From the NCBI RefSeq assembly GCF_000316575.1, contig NC_019682.1, forward strand, positions 6,311,501 through 6,375,500: a DNA stretch of 64,000 nucleotides. Reading direction: 5' to 3'. This document shows, piece after piece, positions 16,916 to 24,941 of the stretch (its first letter is position 1; every line of letters starts with the position of its first letter). The notes under the pieces are model-generated. The model made no database searches and was not told where the DNA came from. It worked only from the letters and a program-made list of their open reading frames with translations. Origin of the DNA: Calothrix sp. PCC 7507. Lineage in GTDB: Bacteria > Cyanobacteriota > Cyanobacteriia > Cyanobacteriales > Nostocaceae. A program made the position numbers and the translations under genes.

Positions 16916-17236
16916 GTGGATACCATTAAACGTCAACGCCTAGAAGCAGCAGGTTGGCGGGTAGGGGATGCTGGAGATTTTTTAGAACTATCACCTGAAG
17001 AGGTAGCTTTGATTGAGATGAAGCTATCTTTGAGTAGATATTTAAAGGAACTTCGGTTAAAAAATCAGCTTTCTCAGGCAACTTTGGCGAAAAAAATCAA
17101 TTCCAGTCAGTCGCGAGTCGCAAAAATGGAAGCAGGAGATCCGTCAGTTTCTCTGGATTGGATAGTTCGGACAATTTTGGCTGTAGGGGGAACTCGTGAG
17201 GATGTGGCAATGGCGATCGCTATATCATATCCATAA
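16916..17236 (+). CDS. Small XRE-family helix-turn-helix regulator
   Basis: From GTG 16916 the protein has 106 residues; the frame is open back to TTG 16853, overlapping the membrane protein gene by 41 bp, but family members start near VDTIKRQRLEAAGW. The HTH lies about 50-105 of this version (LSQATLAKKINSSQSRVAKMEAGDPSVSLD). The N-terminal AGWRVGDAGDFLELSPEE block is typical of cyanobacterial HigA/MqsA-like antitoxin regulators. No toxin gene is adjacent. It sits 105 bp upstream of the D12 methyltransferase and could act as an antitoxin orphan or as a controller-like regulator of the restriction-modification pair; the latter is only a hypothesis. Confidence 0.72.
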   Translation: MDTIKRQRLEAAGWRVGDAGDFLELSPEEVALIEMKLSLSRYLKELRLKNQLSQATLAKKINSSQSRVAKMEAGDPSVSLDWIVRTILAVGGTREDVAMAIAISYP

Positions 17237-17243
17237 ATTACGA

Positions 17244-17285
17244 CTGCTGATAATTCAGGAAAATTATCGGTTGTGCTGATTTAAA
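17244..17285. repeat. Dispersed repeat, left of the restriction-modification genes
   Basis: Contains GATAATTCAGGAAAATTATC (17249-17268) followed by a diverged 'gctgatttaaatatct'. It is a relative of the hairpin at 19004-19062 on the other side of the two genes, in the same orientation. The core is itself palindromic (GATAATT...AATTATC). Confidence 0.65.
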
Positions 17286-17340
17286 TATCTACCTTACCCC
17301 TCATGGTAGACTAACTAAGATAATTTTTTCTTCCATTAAG

Positions 17341-18246
17341 ATGGCTAGTCTACCTCATCCAATTCAGTATCAGGGTAGTAAGAGGAACCTTGCATCAGAT
17401 ATTCTCAAGTTTTTACCTGATAGAGTAGAGAGGTTAGTAGAGCCTTTCTCAGGAACAGCAGCTATCAGTGTTGCTGTTGCGGCTAAATGCATTTCTCAAA
17501 ACTTTTGGCTTAATGATCTGAACAAGCCACTCATTGAGCTATTAGAGTTAATTGTAGAAAGACCACATGAAATAGTAGATGCTTATTTAGATTTATGGAA
17601 TCAGCAGCATCATGATTCTGTAAATCACTACTTTGAAATTAGAAAAATATTCAATATAACCAATGATCCAAAACTTTTTTTATATTTATTAGCTCGATGT
17701 GTAAAAGGAGCTGTTCGGTATAACTCAGAAGGATTTTTCAATCAAAGTCCCGACAAGAGACGCAAAGGAACTCAACCTCACAAGATGAAGCAGAATATAG
17801 AAGGTGTTTCTACTCTTTTAAAAGGTAAATGTAAATTCACATGCTTGGATTATAGAGAGATTTTAGCCGAGGTAAAAAATAGTGATTTTGTCTATATAGA
17901 CCCTCCTTATCAAGGTGTATGCGGTGATAGAGATTCGAGATATTTCTCTGGGATTAATTTTGATGATTTCGTTCTAGCTATTGAACATCTCAATCGCAAG
18001 GGCGTAGGGTTTGCAATTAGCTATGATGGCAAGTGTGGTAATAAAGCCTTTGGTAATATACTACCTCAAGAATTAGGACTCAAGAGGATTGAAATTGAAG
18101 TAGGGCGATCGTCACAAGCAACACTACTGGGTAGAGAGGAAATAACTGTCGAGTCTTTATACTTATCGCCAAGTTTACCAATTCAAAGGGTTGCAGAGTT
18201 GGCAAGTTATGTTAGCAAAGCCCCGAAACAACTGACCCTCTTGTAA
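17341..18246 (+). CDS. D12-class adenine-specific DNA methyltransferase
   Basis: 301 residues. The order of motifs is that of Dam/MboII-type N6-adenine methyltransferases: IQYQGSKRNLA (about 8-18, motif X), EPFSGTAAIS (34-43, AdoMet-binding motif I), NDLN (58-61) and DPPY (187-190, catalytic). It would methylate adenine in the site cut by the adjacent nuclease and so protect the host DNA. The nuclease gene begins 4 bp after its stop, a typical type II pair. The recognition sequence cannot be read from the protein. Start ATG 17341; ribosome site weak. The AT content is higher than in nearby housekeeping genes, which fits horizontal acquisition. Confidence 0.92.
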   Translation: MASLPHPIQYQGSKRNLASDILKFLPDRVERLVEPFSGTAAISVAVAAKCISQNFWLNDLNKPLIELLELIVERPHEIVDAYLDLWNQQHHDSVNHYFEIRKIFNITNDPKLFLYLLARCVKGAVRYNSEGFFNQSPDKRRKGTQPHKMKQNIEGVSTLLKGKCKFTCLDYREILAEVKNSDFVYIDPPYQGVCGDRDSRYFSGINFDDFVLAIEHLNRKGVGFAISYDGKCGNKAFGNILPQELGLKRIEIEVGRSSQATLLGREEITVESLYLSPSLPIQRVAELASYVSKAPKQLTLL

Positions 18247-18250
18247 CAGC

Positions 18251-18994
18251 ATGGATAATTTTCCACAGCATCCTCTCCTACCTGATGATTTTATACAATT
18301 TTGTCAATCTGTGACGGCTAAAAGACCCAAGGCTGTTATTGACCATATTCTGGAATACGGTTTTGTGACCACAGAAGAGCTGAAAGAAAGGTACGGATAC
18401 AATCATCCTCCAAGAGCGGCTAGAGATGTTCGAGAACATGGAATTCCTCTAGAAACCTTCCGTGTAACAGGAAGTGATGGCAGAAAAATAGCTGCCTATA
18501 AGTTTGGTGATGTCGGCCAGGTAAGGTTTTCTCGGCTATCTGGCAGGACAGGGTTATCAAAACAGATTAAAGATGAGTTGATCAGGAGATATGGCTGTAA
18601 GTGTTTCATCTATTTAGAGGAAGTTGATGAGCGCGAATTGCAAATCGATCATCGCATTCCTTTTGAAGTAGATGGCGAACCAGATATTAAGCCAGAAAAT
18701 TTTATGCTGCTTTGTGGTTCTGCTAATCGAGCGAAATCTTGGTCATGTGAGCATTGCAAAAATTGGCAGGACATCAAAGATAAGTCTATTTGCTCGTCAT
18801 GTTATTGGGCATATCCAGAGAATTACATGCATATTGCCATGCGGCAGGTCAGAAGAGTAGATATTTTGTGGGCAGAAGACGATATTGATATCTACGAAAG
18901 GCTAAAACAACAAGCTACCAGTTTAGAAAAAGAACTTCCTGAGTTGATTAAGGAAATTATTGAACGAGAGATCAGGCGTAGCAGTGAGAGCTAA
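18251..18994 (+). CDS. HNH-family type II restriction endonuclease (predicted)
   Basis: 247 residues. The HNH core is LQIDHRIPFE (Asp133-His134), Asn150 in KPENFMLLC and Asn159 in SANRAKSW. A zinc-binding Cys set follows: Cys166 and Cys169 (CEHC) and Cys181 and Cys184 (CSSC). The N-terminal ~90 residues contain a winged-helix-like region (VTTEELKERYGYNHPPRAARDVREHG), probably for DNA recognition. The short 4-bp gap to the upstream D12 methyltransferase strongly suggests a type II restriction-modification operon. All catalytic residues are present, so it looks functional. The alternative is a McrA-like modification-dependent HNH nuclease, but the context argues for a cognate pair. Confidence 0.85.
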   Translation: MDNFPQHPLLPDDFIQFCQSVTAKRPKAVIDHILEYGFVTTEELKERYGYNHPPRAARDVREHGIPLETFRVTGSDGRKIAAYKFGDVGQVRFSRLSGRTGLSKQIKDELIRRYGCKCFIYLEEVDERELQIDHRIPFEVDGEPDIKPENFMLLCGSANRAKSWSCEHCKNWQDIKDKSICSSCYWAYPENYMHIAMRQVRRVDILWAEDDIDIYERLKQQATSLEKELPELIKEIIEREIRRSSES

Positions 18995-19003
18995 CTAAAA
19001 TAT

Positions 19004-19062
19004 TAACCGCCGATACACGCCGATAATTCAGGGAAATTATCTGCGCGCATCGGCGGTTTAAA
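19004..19062. terminator. Bidirectional hairpin between the nuclease gene and the site-2 protease gene
   Basis: Arms AACCGCCGAT (19004-19013) and ATCGGCGGTT (19049-19058) enclose the palindromic core GATAATTCAGGGAAATTATC. The two flanking genes converge here. The core repeats the sequence at 17249-17268. T/A-rich flanks on both sides allow termination in both directions, although T-runs are short. Confidence 0.6.
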
Positions 19063-19064
19063 AT

Positions 19065-20258
19065 CTAACTGATAGTTGACTTCGCGATCGCCCCCAACTC
19101 CAACCCAGGTGGATAGCTACCATCTTCTTTAATTCGCTTAATTTCCCCTTCGCTGATTGGTAAATTTAACTTTTGTGCCAATGTCCGCACGATGTCTCCC
19201 CGATCAATGACACCAGCTACTGCACCAGCAGGAGAAAGCACAGTAATAGAAGGTAACTGCTCGTTTTCTAGCCTATTAATCACTTCCGCTAGGGAAGTCG
19301 ATTCTGCAACCGTGGGGATTTCTGTGAGTGGATGGACAATGCTTTGCAGAGTTTGGCTTTCCCATTCACTTCTTTCCACTAAACGCAAATCGTCAACAGC
19401 AACTCTACCTCGATAACGTCCATCAGCGGCAGCAAAATAAACCTGTGGGGTGGTTTCCAACAGGTATAAGTCGGCAAAGTCACGCAATGTTTGATTGGCG
19501 TCAACTACACGAAAATCAGAAGTCATAGTATCGGCTGCTAGCACTTTCAGCAAGGTTTCTTGCAATGTCGTGATGCGATCGTAGCTGTTAGCGTTGCGGA
19601 TACCAAACCAACCTATGAGGGCAATCCACAAACCAAGTGCTAATTCTCTGGTAAAAAAATCTACCGCCAATCCCAAGGCGATCGCACCATAACCCAAAAT
19701 TTGCCCCGATTTGGCTGCCCAGTGTACTGCTTGAAAGCGGTTGCCTGTTATTTGCCATAGTGCTGCTTTTAATACTTGTCCCCCATCTAGAGGTAAGCCG
19801 GGAATGAGGTTAAATAAGGCTAAAACCAGGTTAATTCTCGCCAAATCTCCCGTCATGATGCTGTATACACTATTAGCAGGAATTATACTATTCGCTAAAT
19901 TCAGTATAAAAAATAGTGCGACACTGACTAAGGGGCCAGCGATCGCTACTTGAAATGCTTTTCCTGGAGTTTTGGATTCTTCTTCAATAGCCGCAATCCC
20001 ACCAAACAAAAACAGGGTAATTGAGTTAACTCTAATGCCTTGCGATCGCGCTACTAAACTGTGACCTAACTCGTGCAACAATACCGAAGCAAATAGCAGC
20101 AAGGCCATCACCAACCCAGCACTCCAAGCGATCGCCTTTCCCCATTCTTGATAAGCTACCCCAAAATTGAGGGTTGCTAGCCCTAAAATCACAAACCACA
20201 AAGGATCTAAAAATAGGGGAATTCCAAATAAAGACCCAATTTTCCAATTTGTTTGCAT
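19065..20258 (-). CDS. Site-2 protease (M50 family) with C-terminal CBS domains
   Basis: 397 residues. The zinc site is HELGH at 62-66 (His62, His66; Glu63 catalytic), with the third ligand in NLIPGLPLDGGQVLKAALW (Asp in LDGG, about 149-167). Five to six membrane helices cover residues about 14-220. A pair of CBS-like domains (about 235-365) follows, the second showing LAEVINRLENEQLPSITVLS and GVIDRGDIVRTL. Such proteases cleave membrane-bound regulators within the bilayer; the CBS pair suggests control by adenine nucleotides. It begins with MQTNWKIGSLFGIPLF, typical of the family. Monocistronic by position. Close homologues are annotated as SREBP-type proteases in cyanobacteria. Confidence 0.92.
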   Translation of the reverse strand: MQTNWKIGSLFGIPLFLDPLWFVILGLATLNFGVAYQEWGKAIAWSAGLVMALLLFASVLLHELGHSLVARSQGIRVNSITLFLFGGIAAIEEESKTPGKAFQVAIAGPLVSVALFFILNLANSIIPANSVYSIMTGDLARINLVLALFNLIPGLPLDGGQVLKAALWQITGNRFQAVHWAAKSGQILGYGAIALGLAVDFFTRELALGLWIALIGWFGIRNANSYDRITTLQETLLKVLAADTMTSDFRVVDANQTLRDFADLYLLETTPQVYFAAADGRYRGRVAVDDLRLVERSEWESQTLQSIVHPLTEIPTVAESTSLAEVINRLENEQLPSITVLSPAGAVAGVIDRGDIVRTLAQKLNLPISEGEIKRIKEDGSYPPGLELGAIAKSTIS

Positions 20259-20707
20259 GACATTGTCCTAAAACTATATATTTCCAGCAGTCAAGATATC
20301 CATTGCATAAAGTATTTTTTTTATACAGACATTATCTCATTAGTCGAGCCAAAGTGCGATCGGCACATCAGCGATGTTTTAATCTGAAGATAGAGCTATC
20401 CTCTAACCTCTAGAATAGACAATCAACTCTATTGTTTAATCATTGTGGGACAGGAAAAATAAAATTTTTATCCGACATTTTATACTAGTTCAAGCTTAAA
20501 GCAATTAACTGTTACTGGTCATTTGGATTTCAAAGGATAAATGACAAACTCCACGAGTAAACATGTAATTTAAATGCATAACAGTTTATCCGTAAAATAC
20601 ATGAATTCTTAATACTTTGTAAAATACTGAACTATGATGAATTTAAGATTATGATATGGTGAGTTTTACTACGTAATTGATGATGCTATATAGCTGAGAT
20701 AGAGAGT
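20259..20707. other. Intergenic region, no recognised element
   Basis: About 450 AT-rich bases between divergent genes. It should hold the promoter of the site-2 protease gene and that of the small membrane protein. I found no repeat, hairpin or RNA gene of note. Confidence 0.5.
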
Positions 20708-20992
20708 ATGATTTTACAAGCTTTTTATATGGAAAGCCTTGATGAAATAGACATTGAAAACCTCCCTAAAGGTGAAGTACAATCTCGGAGAATTGCGAAA
20801 AACTTCTCAGTATTTCCCACCTTTATTGTCTATGCAACTTTTTTGCCATTGTTGATGATTCTCTATTATTGTTATCAACCTGGTGCTGAAAAATTACAAA
20901 GTATAATTTTTGGCTTGATTTTGAAACCTATTCGATGGACTTTCTATCAAATAGTTTATTTATTTTGTAACTTTTTGAGAAAAACTTTTTAA
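20708..20992 (+). CDS. Small hypothetical membrane protein (94 aa)
   Basis: 94 residues of no recognised family. The first ~35 residues are polar and acidic (ESLDEIDIENLPKGE). A hydrophobic helix follows (about 39-58: FPTFIVYATFLPLLMILYY), and the C-terminus is a second, weaker hydrophobic and basic stretch ending NFLRKTF. 'tgagatagagagt' upstream gives a possible ribosome site. Codon use is AT-rich. It may be a real small membrane protein or chance; moderate confidence only. Confidence 0.45.
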   Translation: MILQAFYMESLDEIDIENLPKGEVQSRRIAKNFSVFPTFIVYATFLPLLMILYYCYQPGAEKLQSIIFGLILKPIRWTFYQIVYLFCNFLRKTF

Positions 20993-21011
20993 CAACTATA
21001 AAATTAATCTG

Positions 21012-21104
21012 GCGGTTTTCTGATCAGTGAGGTGCGATTTAAAATCGCAAAATAGGGGCGGGGTTTCCCCTCCCTCGACTGTATTGCATCTGACCGAAAA
21101 CCGC
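21012..21104. repeat. Inverted-repeat element family A, copy 1
   Basis: The ends are GCGGTTTTC (21012-21020) and GAAAACCGC (21096-21104), with a GGGGCGGGGTTTCCCC-type core. Relatives lie at 23171-23240 and, reversed, at 61138-61208. Non-coding. Confidence 0.65.
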
Positions 21105-21214
21105 TATATGTAGAGAGCAGAGGTTTCCCAACCCTACAATACTTAGGAGAGACTGGAAGTGAGGTTTTACATGGCTTTCTACGAAAGCGAGATGCTCCCA
21201 GTCCGCTATCTCAT

Positions 21215-21658
21215 CTATCTTCGCTCCTTATAATCTTCAGAAGACTTCGGATCTAACTCCCAGCGAGTATCATCACGCTGTTCTAAAATCTCGTTTGTCC
21301 GCAGAAATGCGTAATCATTAATTTCCAGCCCTACGGCTGCTCCTAGTTCATCGACTACATTTTGATCCGGTGTCGGTGCAGTTCCACCAACAGCTTCTTC
21401 TCCTACCGCATCCGCATTTTCCCAATCAGCATCAACATCACCACCCGTTAGTTCGGGACTAGTTTGTGTGTACTCACGCTGTTCTTCTCGAATAAATCGC
21501 CCACCGATATTATATCCGGGCAAGTCTTTTACACCAGTGCCATAAGATTCGGTAATTTCCTGGGGTAAATCACCAGATTTAATCTCTTCGGTATTAATGT
21601 TTTCTGCTGCCATAATACTAGCCACTTCTACATCCTCACCATAACGTTTTACTGCCAA
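21215..21658 (-). CDS. DUF6335 family protein
   Basis: 147 residues, strongly acidic, no signal peptide or membrane helix. The C-terminal half has the family pattern: SPELTGGDVDADWENADAVG, then GTAPTPDQNVVDELGAAVGL, then LRTNEILEQRDDTRWELDPK. The N-terminus carries GVKDLPGYNIGGR. Proteins of this cyanobacterial family are of unknown function, often near stress-related genes. Start ATG 21658 (MAVKRYGEDVEVAS) is the longest; a later ATG (MAAENIN, residue 16) is possible. Monocistronic by position. Confidence 0.8.
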   Translation of the reverse strand: MAVKRYGEDVEVASIMAAENINTEEIKSGDLPQEITESYGTGVKDLPGYNIGGRFIREEQREYTQTSPELTGGDVDADWENADAVGEEAVGGTAPTPDQNVVDELGAAVGLEINDYAFLRTNEILEQRDDTRWELDPKSSEDYKERR

Positions 21659-21951
21659 AATCTTGTCTGACTAGAGATGTATAACTTTAGTAATAAAACA
21701 ATCTATCCCTTAGGAACGAAGTTACTTAAATAGGATCAGCATACGCTTGTAAGTATGAATTCATGGTCAAGCCACTTGTAGTTGCAGTTATTAGTTATGA
21801 GTTAGAAGTTGTCAATCCCAAGCAACCAACCACCGACTTCTTAACTCATAACTACTTTTTATGCTCAAATTTCAGAGATTTTTGTTCATGCTTTTAACTC
21901 CTAAGTATTTAGTAAAATACCACCATTTATTTTGAGTATTGGAGGTAAAAG

Positions 21952-22062
21952 GTGGAACACGATGAGTTGATTACACATGTACAAAGCCTAGCCCCATCAA
22001 CTTCTCGTGAGGAGGCTGAATGCGCTATATGTGTAACATTAGAAACTATTAATAAATTCTAG
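21952..22062 (+). pseudogene. Truncated DUF2267-like gene (36 codons)
   Basis: GTG at 21952, preceded by a strong GGAGG (21941-21945), opens a frame reading VEHDELITHVQSLAPSTSRE followed by EAECAICVTLETINKF and a stop. This matches the first third of DUF2267 proteins (EFLxxVQxxAxxxSRxEAExAxxATLETL). The rest of the domain is missing, so the gene is a remnant or a very short relic peptide. It ends 18 bp before the DJ-1-like gene. Full DUF2267 proteins are often found near stress genes. Confidence 0.6.
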
Positions 22063-22080
22063 TAATAGCTGGAAAAAATT

Positions 22081-23172
22081 ATGACACATGACCACAACCA
22101 TTTTGCAAGAAAGAAAGTTGCCATCCTGATTGAAAATGCAGTCGAGGATGTAGAATTCTTGATTCCTTATAATGCGCTCAAACAAGCAGGGATTGAAGTA
22201 GTTGTCCTCGGTGCCCGTTTGAATGAAAAATATAAAGGTAAGCAGGGTAAACTTTCCATGCAGGCCGATCGCACGATAACTGACGCGATCGCCTCTGAAT
22301 TTGACGCAGTAGTGATTCCTGGTGGTATGGCTCCCGATAAAATGCGGCGACATCCCAATACAGTCCGCTTCGTACAAGAAGCTATGCAACAAGGAAAATG
22401 GATAGCTGCGGTTTGCCACGGGCCACAAGTTTTGATTGAGGGAGATTTACTCAAAGCTAAACAAGCCACTGGTTTCAGTGCTATCCGCAAGGACATGATC
22501 AACGCAGGTGCAAACTATTTAGATGAGCCGTTGGTAATTGACGGGAATTTGATTACATCCCGCGAACCTGGGGATTTGGCAATTTTTACCACCGCTATTT
22601 TGAGTCGTCTGGGTTATGGTGGCAAAGATGCTGCATTACCCAATGAAAAAGATAGAAATGCTGAATGGTGGAAACTGGCTGATGCTTGGGGTGGTGCCAC
22701 TAAAGGTGATATCGTCAAAGGTTTAAATACCGCCCTGGCTGGTGAACGTTATTCGCTAGAAGCATTGGAGAAGTACAGCGAAAAAGAATCAAATCCAGAA
22801 GCGCGTTCTCTATTTCAAGAGATGATTGGTAATAAACAGCGCCACATCGAAAAGCTGGAAACTTATCTGCAACATTTGGGTGAAAAACCCTCTTTAGCTG
22901 CTAATATTGCCGAGCAATATGCCAAGGTGAAAGCTGCTTTCACAGGAAGCGATGACGTATATCAAATACGTTGCGCTTTAGGGGATTTGCAAACAGGTAT
23001 TGGCGATGTAGGCAATTTGTGTACGATGTTTACTGACCCAAAAGCAACCGCTATTTTCAAAGAAATTTACAACGATTTGCTCACATACGAGCAGCGACTA
23101 GGACAGATGTATCGACAACTGACAACTGATAGAGTTGAGTCTCCTCAACCAACTACAGGATCAGTCTTATAG
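22081..23172 (+). CDS. DJ-1/PfpI-family protein fused to a ferritin-like helical domain
   Basis: 363 residues. Residues 10-190 are a DJ-1/PfpI (YhbO-type) domain: KVAILIENAVEDVEF opens it, and the nucleophile Cys112 lies in AAVCHGPQ with the preceding VVIPGGMAPDKMR. Residues about 205-345 form a separate all-helical domain with ALAGERYSLEALEKYSEKESN and KQRHIEKLETYLQHLGEKPS, resembling DUF2383/PA2169-type ferritin-like bundles. YhbO-like enzymes are linked to glyoxal repair and stress resistance; the role of the added domain is unknown. The truncated DUF2267 gene just upstream suggests a stress-response module. Start ATG 22081. Confidence 0.88.
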   Translation: MTHDHNHFARKKVAILIENAVEDVEFLIPYNALKQAGIEVVVLGARLNEKYKGKQGKLSMQADRTITDAIASEFDAVVIPGGMAPDKMRRHPNTVRFVQEAMQQGKWIAAVCHGPQVLIEGDLLKAKQATGFSAIRKDMINAGANYLDEPLVIDGNLITSREPGDLAIFTTAILSRLGYGGKDAALPNEKDRNAEWWKLADAWGGATKGDIVKGLNTALAGERYSLEALEKYSEKESNPEARSLFQEMIGNKQRHIEKLETYLQHLGEKPSLAANIAEQYAKVKAAFTGSDDVYQIRCALGDLQTGIGDVGNLCTMFTDPKATAIFKEIYNDLLTYEQRLGQMYRQLTTDRVESPQPTTGSVL

Positions 23173-23240
23173 CGGTTTTCAGATCAGTCAGGTAAAGTTT
23201 TAAACCGCAAAACCTGTAGGGCGGGGAAACCCAGCCCTCA
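23171..23240. repeat. Inverted-repeat element family A, copy 2
   Basis: Starts 'agcggttttcagatcagt' and contains a GTAGGGCGGGGAAACCC block. It is about 80% similar by eye to the reverse complement of 61138-61208. It begins at the stop codon of the DJ-1-like gene. Confidence 0.65.
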
Positions 23241-23251
23241 GTATTACTTCA

Positions 23252-24160
23252 TTAAGACCAAATGCCGATTGTCGAAACACCAGCCCAGTCACCCTCTGGA
23301 GTTTGACCAAGCACATATACATGATAGGTACATACCAGCCCAAATAAATACATACGCAAATTACTTAAACGTGACTGGATTAATAAATCCAAAGGTTTAA
23401 TTTCAGTAGCAAATTCTTCATCATTATCATCTTCTGCATCCCGATAAAATTCTTTATAGGGAAAAGTTCTAGCAAACCCAATAGCATCTAATAAACTATT
23501 AAACATCAATTCTCTAGTCGCTCCCACTCTCATGATAAATCCTTCACTTATACGATCAGAAAGATATACAAAAGGTTGTGGCTCATAGAATTTTAAATTT
23601 TTGAGCAGCGGTTCTAGTTTAGCAAGTAATTCGGCTGTAATTTTTGTTTGCGGTGGATGCACGCTTAACAAAGGCTGTCCATGTGTGTATTCACCATAAG
23701 GAGCCATTTCTTGAAACTCTGCCTCTAACTGGGGAGCAATTCCAATCCATTCTCCAGATTTTGTACTGCCAAAAATTATCCGAAAGGTGGAATTTGGATC
23801 GTTAAGTTCCCGAATTTCTGCAACTTCTAGGAATGTCAGAGATGATTGTAGTAACTTAATTACTGTTTGATATATTTGCGCTATTTCTACAGCAATATCC
23901 GGATCATATTTTCTAGCCTCTTGGTAGATCATCTGCAAATAATTATCTAAGTTTGCAGATTTAATAATCTTCCCTCCTGGTCGGTACTCATCAAAAGGAG
24001 GAGTTACTTCTCGTAACAAATTCTCTATCGTTAATTCTCCTTTGGTATCAACTTCCCAAATGATAGGCTTAAACGTATAGTCTGAATCGCTGTAATAAAG
24101 GCATATTCCAGGTGTGAGTTCTTCAAGTTGAGCCAAAAGGTTAGCATTGCTAGATTTCAT
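23252..24160 (-). CDS. Tandem NuiA-like nuclease-inhibitor protein
   Basis: 302 residues. The N-terminal half (about 5-148) looks like a NuiA domain: LLAQLEELTPGICLYYSDSD, FKPIIWE, LTIENLLREVTPP and, at the end, FRIIFGSTKSGEWIGIAP. The second half (about 170-302) repeats the pattern: ELLAKLEPLLKNLKFYEPQP with YLSDR, and the ending YHVYVLGQTPEGDWAGVST. NuiA of Anabaena is a 135-residue inhibitor of the secreted nuclease NucA, so this is a double-length relative. Residues for nuclease binding cannot be judged. The next gene upstream on the same strand, 115 bp away, encodes a GIY-YIG nuclease-domain protein, a possible partner. Confidence 0.68.
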   Translation of the reverse strand: MKSSNANLLAQLEELTPGICLYYSDSDYTFKPIIWEVDTKGELTIENLLREVTPPFDEYRPGGKIIKSANLDNYLQMIYQEARKYDPDIAVEIAQIYQTVIKLLQSSLTFLEVAEIRELNDPNSTFRIIFGSTKSGEWIGIAPQLEAEFQEMAPYGEYTHGQPLLSVHPPQTKITAELLAKLEPLLKNLKFYEPQPFVYLSDRISEGFIMRVGATRELMFNSLLDAIGFARTFPYKEFYRDAEDDNDEEFATEIKPLDLLIQSRLSNLRMYLFGLVCTYHVYVLGQTPEGDWAGVSTIGIWS

Positions 24161-24275
24161 TTCATTTCCTACTTAGTGTCACGCTCACAAAATCTCAATT
24201 GACTCAGAACTATGCCTGCTTTGCTTCTATCTCAGCTTGAGTAATTATCTCAGAAAATGCACTTGAAAATTGAAA

Positions 24276-24941
24276 TTACTCAGGTTTTGTTTCCTGTGTC
24301 TGTGCGTCAATAATTACACTCCAATCATCATTTTTAACAGCCGCTTCAAGTTGACTTCGCCGTTCATCTGCACTCGCATTCATCGTTTCTGATGCGTGGG
24401 AAAGTGTCGTGTCAGCCATTGCTTTCCGTAATTTCAGCTTTTTCTCTTCATAGACTTGGCGTTCTACTTCTGACATCACTGCTTTAGCAACTTCACCTAC
24501 TGTACTAGCCCACAAATCGCTGTCAGAACCATTACCGGGAGGAATGCTGTCTAATTCTGCAATCCAAGCATCTCGTAAATCTTCCATTTCTTGGCGCTTC
24601 GGGAATTTGAATGTCTGTACACGCACGAAAGCACACTTTTGCTCGCTATTTTTGGTGACATGACCATTAAGCGAAAGCAATACATTTCGGGAATACCCAA
24701 TATATTGCGTGTAGCGTTCTGTATCCAAAACTGCGTAAACACCCGCAATTTTCGTGTTTTGGAAAGCTTCACACCAAGCGGCTAAGGGTTGAATTTCCGC
24801 CCCATTGTTGGCTAAATCAGGAGTTACAGCCACCTGAGTAGTAATGTGTTCATCATCGGAACTATACAAAAAGTCATGCAAGCCACGATGATTTCCTGGT
24901 ACATTCTGATGCTCAATTGGCAGGTTGTTTTCAGTTTCCAT
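24276..24941 (-). CDS. GIY-YIG nuclease-domain protein
   Basis: 221 residues. The GIY-YIG core lies at about 64-140: GVYAV (67-71), QYIGYSRN (79-86, YIG and the conserved Arg85), and WIAELDSIPPGN with the metal-binding Glu typical of plant and cyanobacterial members. The C-terminal 70 residues are charged and helical. Cyanobacterial proteins of this type occur with plastid homologues of unknown role. It lies upstream of the tandem NuiA-like gene on the same strand, so they may be cotranscribed. Start ATG 24941. The first ~50 residues are likely disordered. Confidence 0.78.
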   Translation of the reverse strand: METENNLPIEHQNVPGNHRGLHDFLYSSDDEHITTQVAVTPDLANNGAEIQPLAAWCEAFQNTKIAGVYAVLDTERYTQYIGYSRNVLLSLNGHVTKNSEQKCAFVRVQTFKFPKRQEMEDLRDAWIAELDSIPPGNGSDSDLWASTVGEVAKAVMSEVERQVYEEKKLKLRKAMADTTLSHASETMNASADERRSQLEAAVKNDDWSVIIDAQTQETKPE

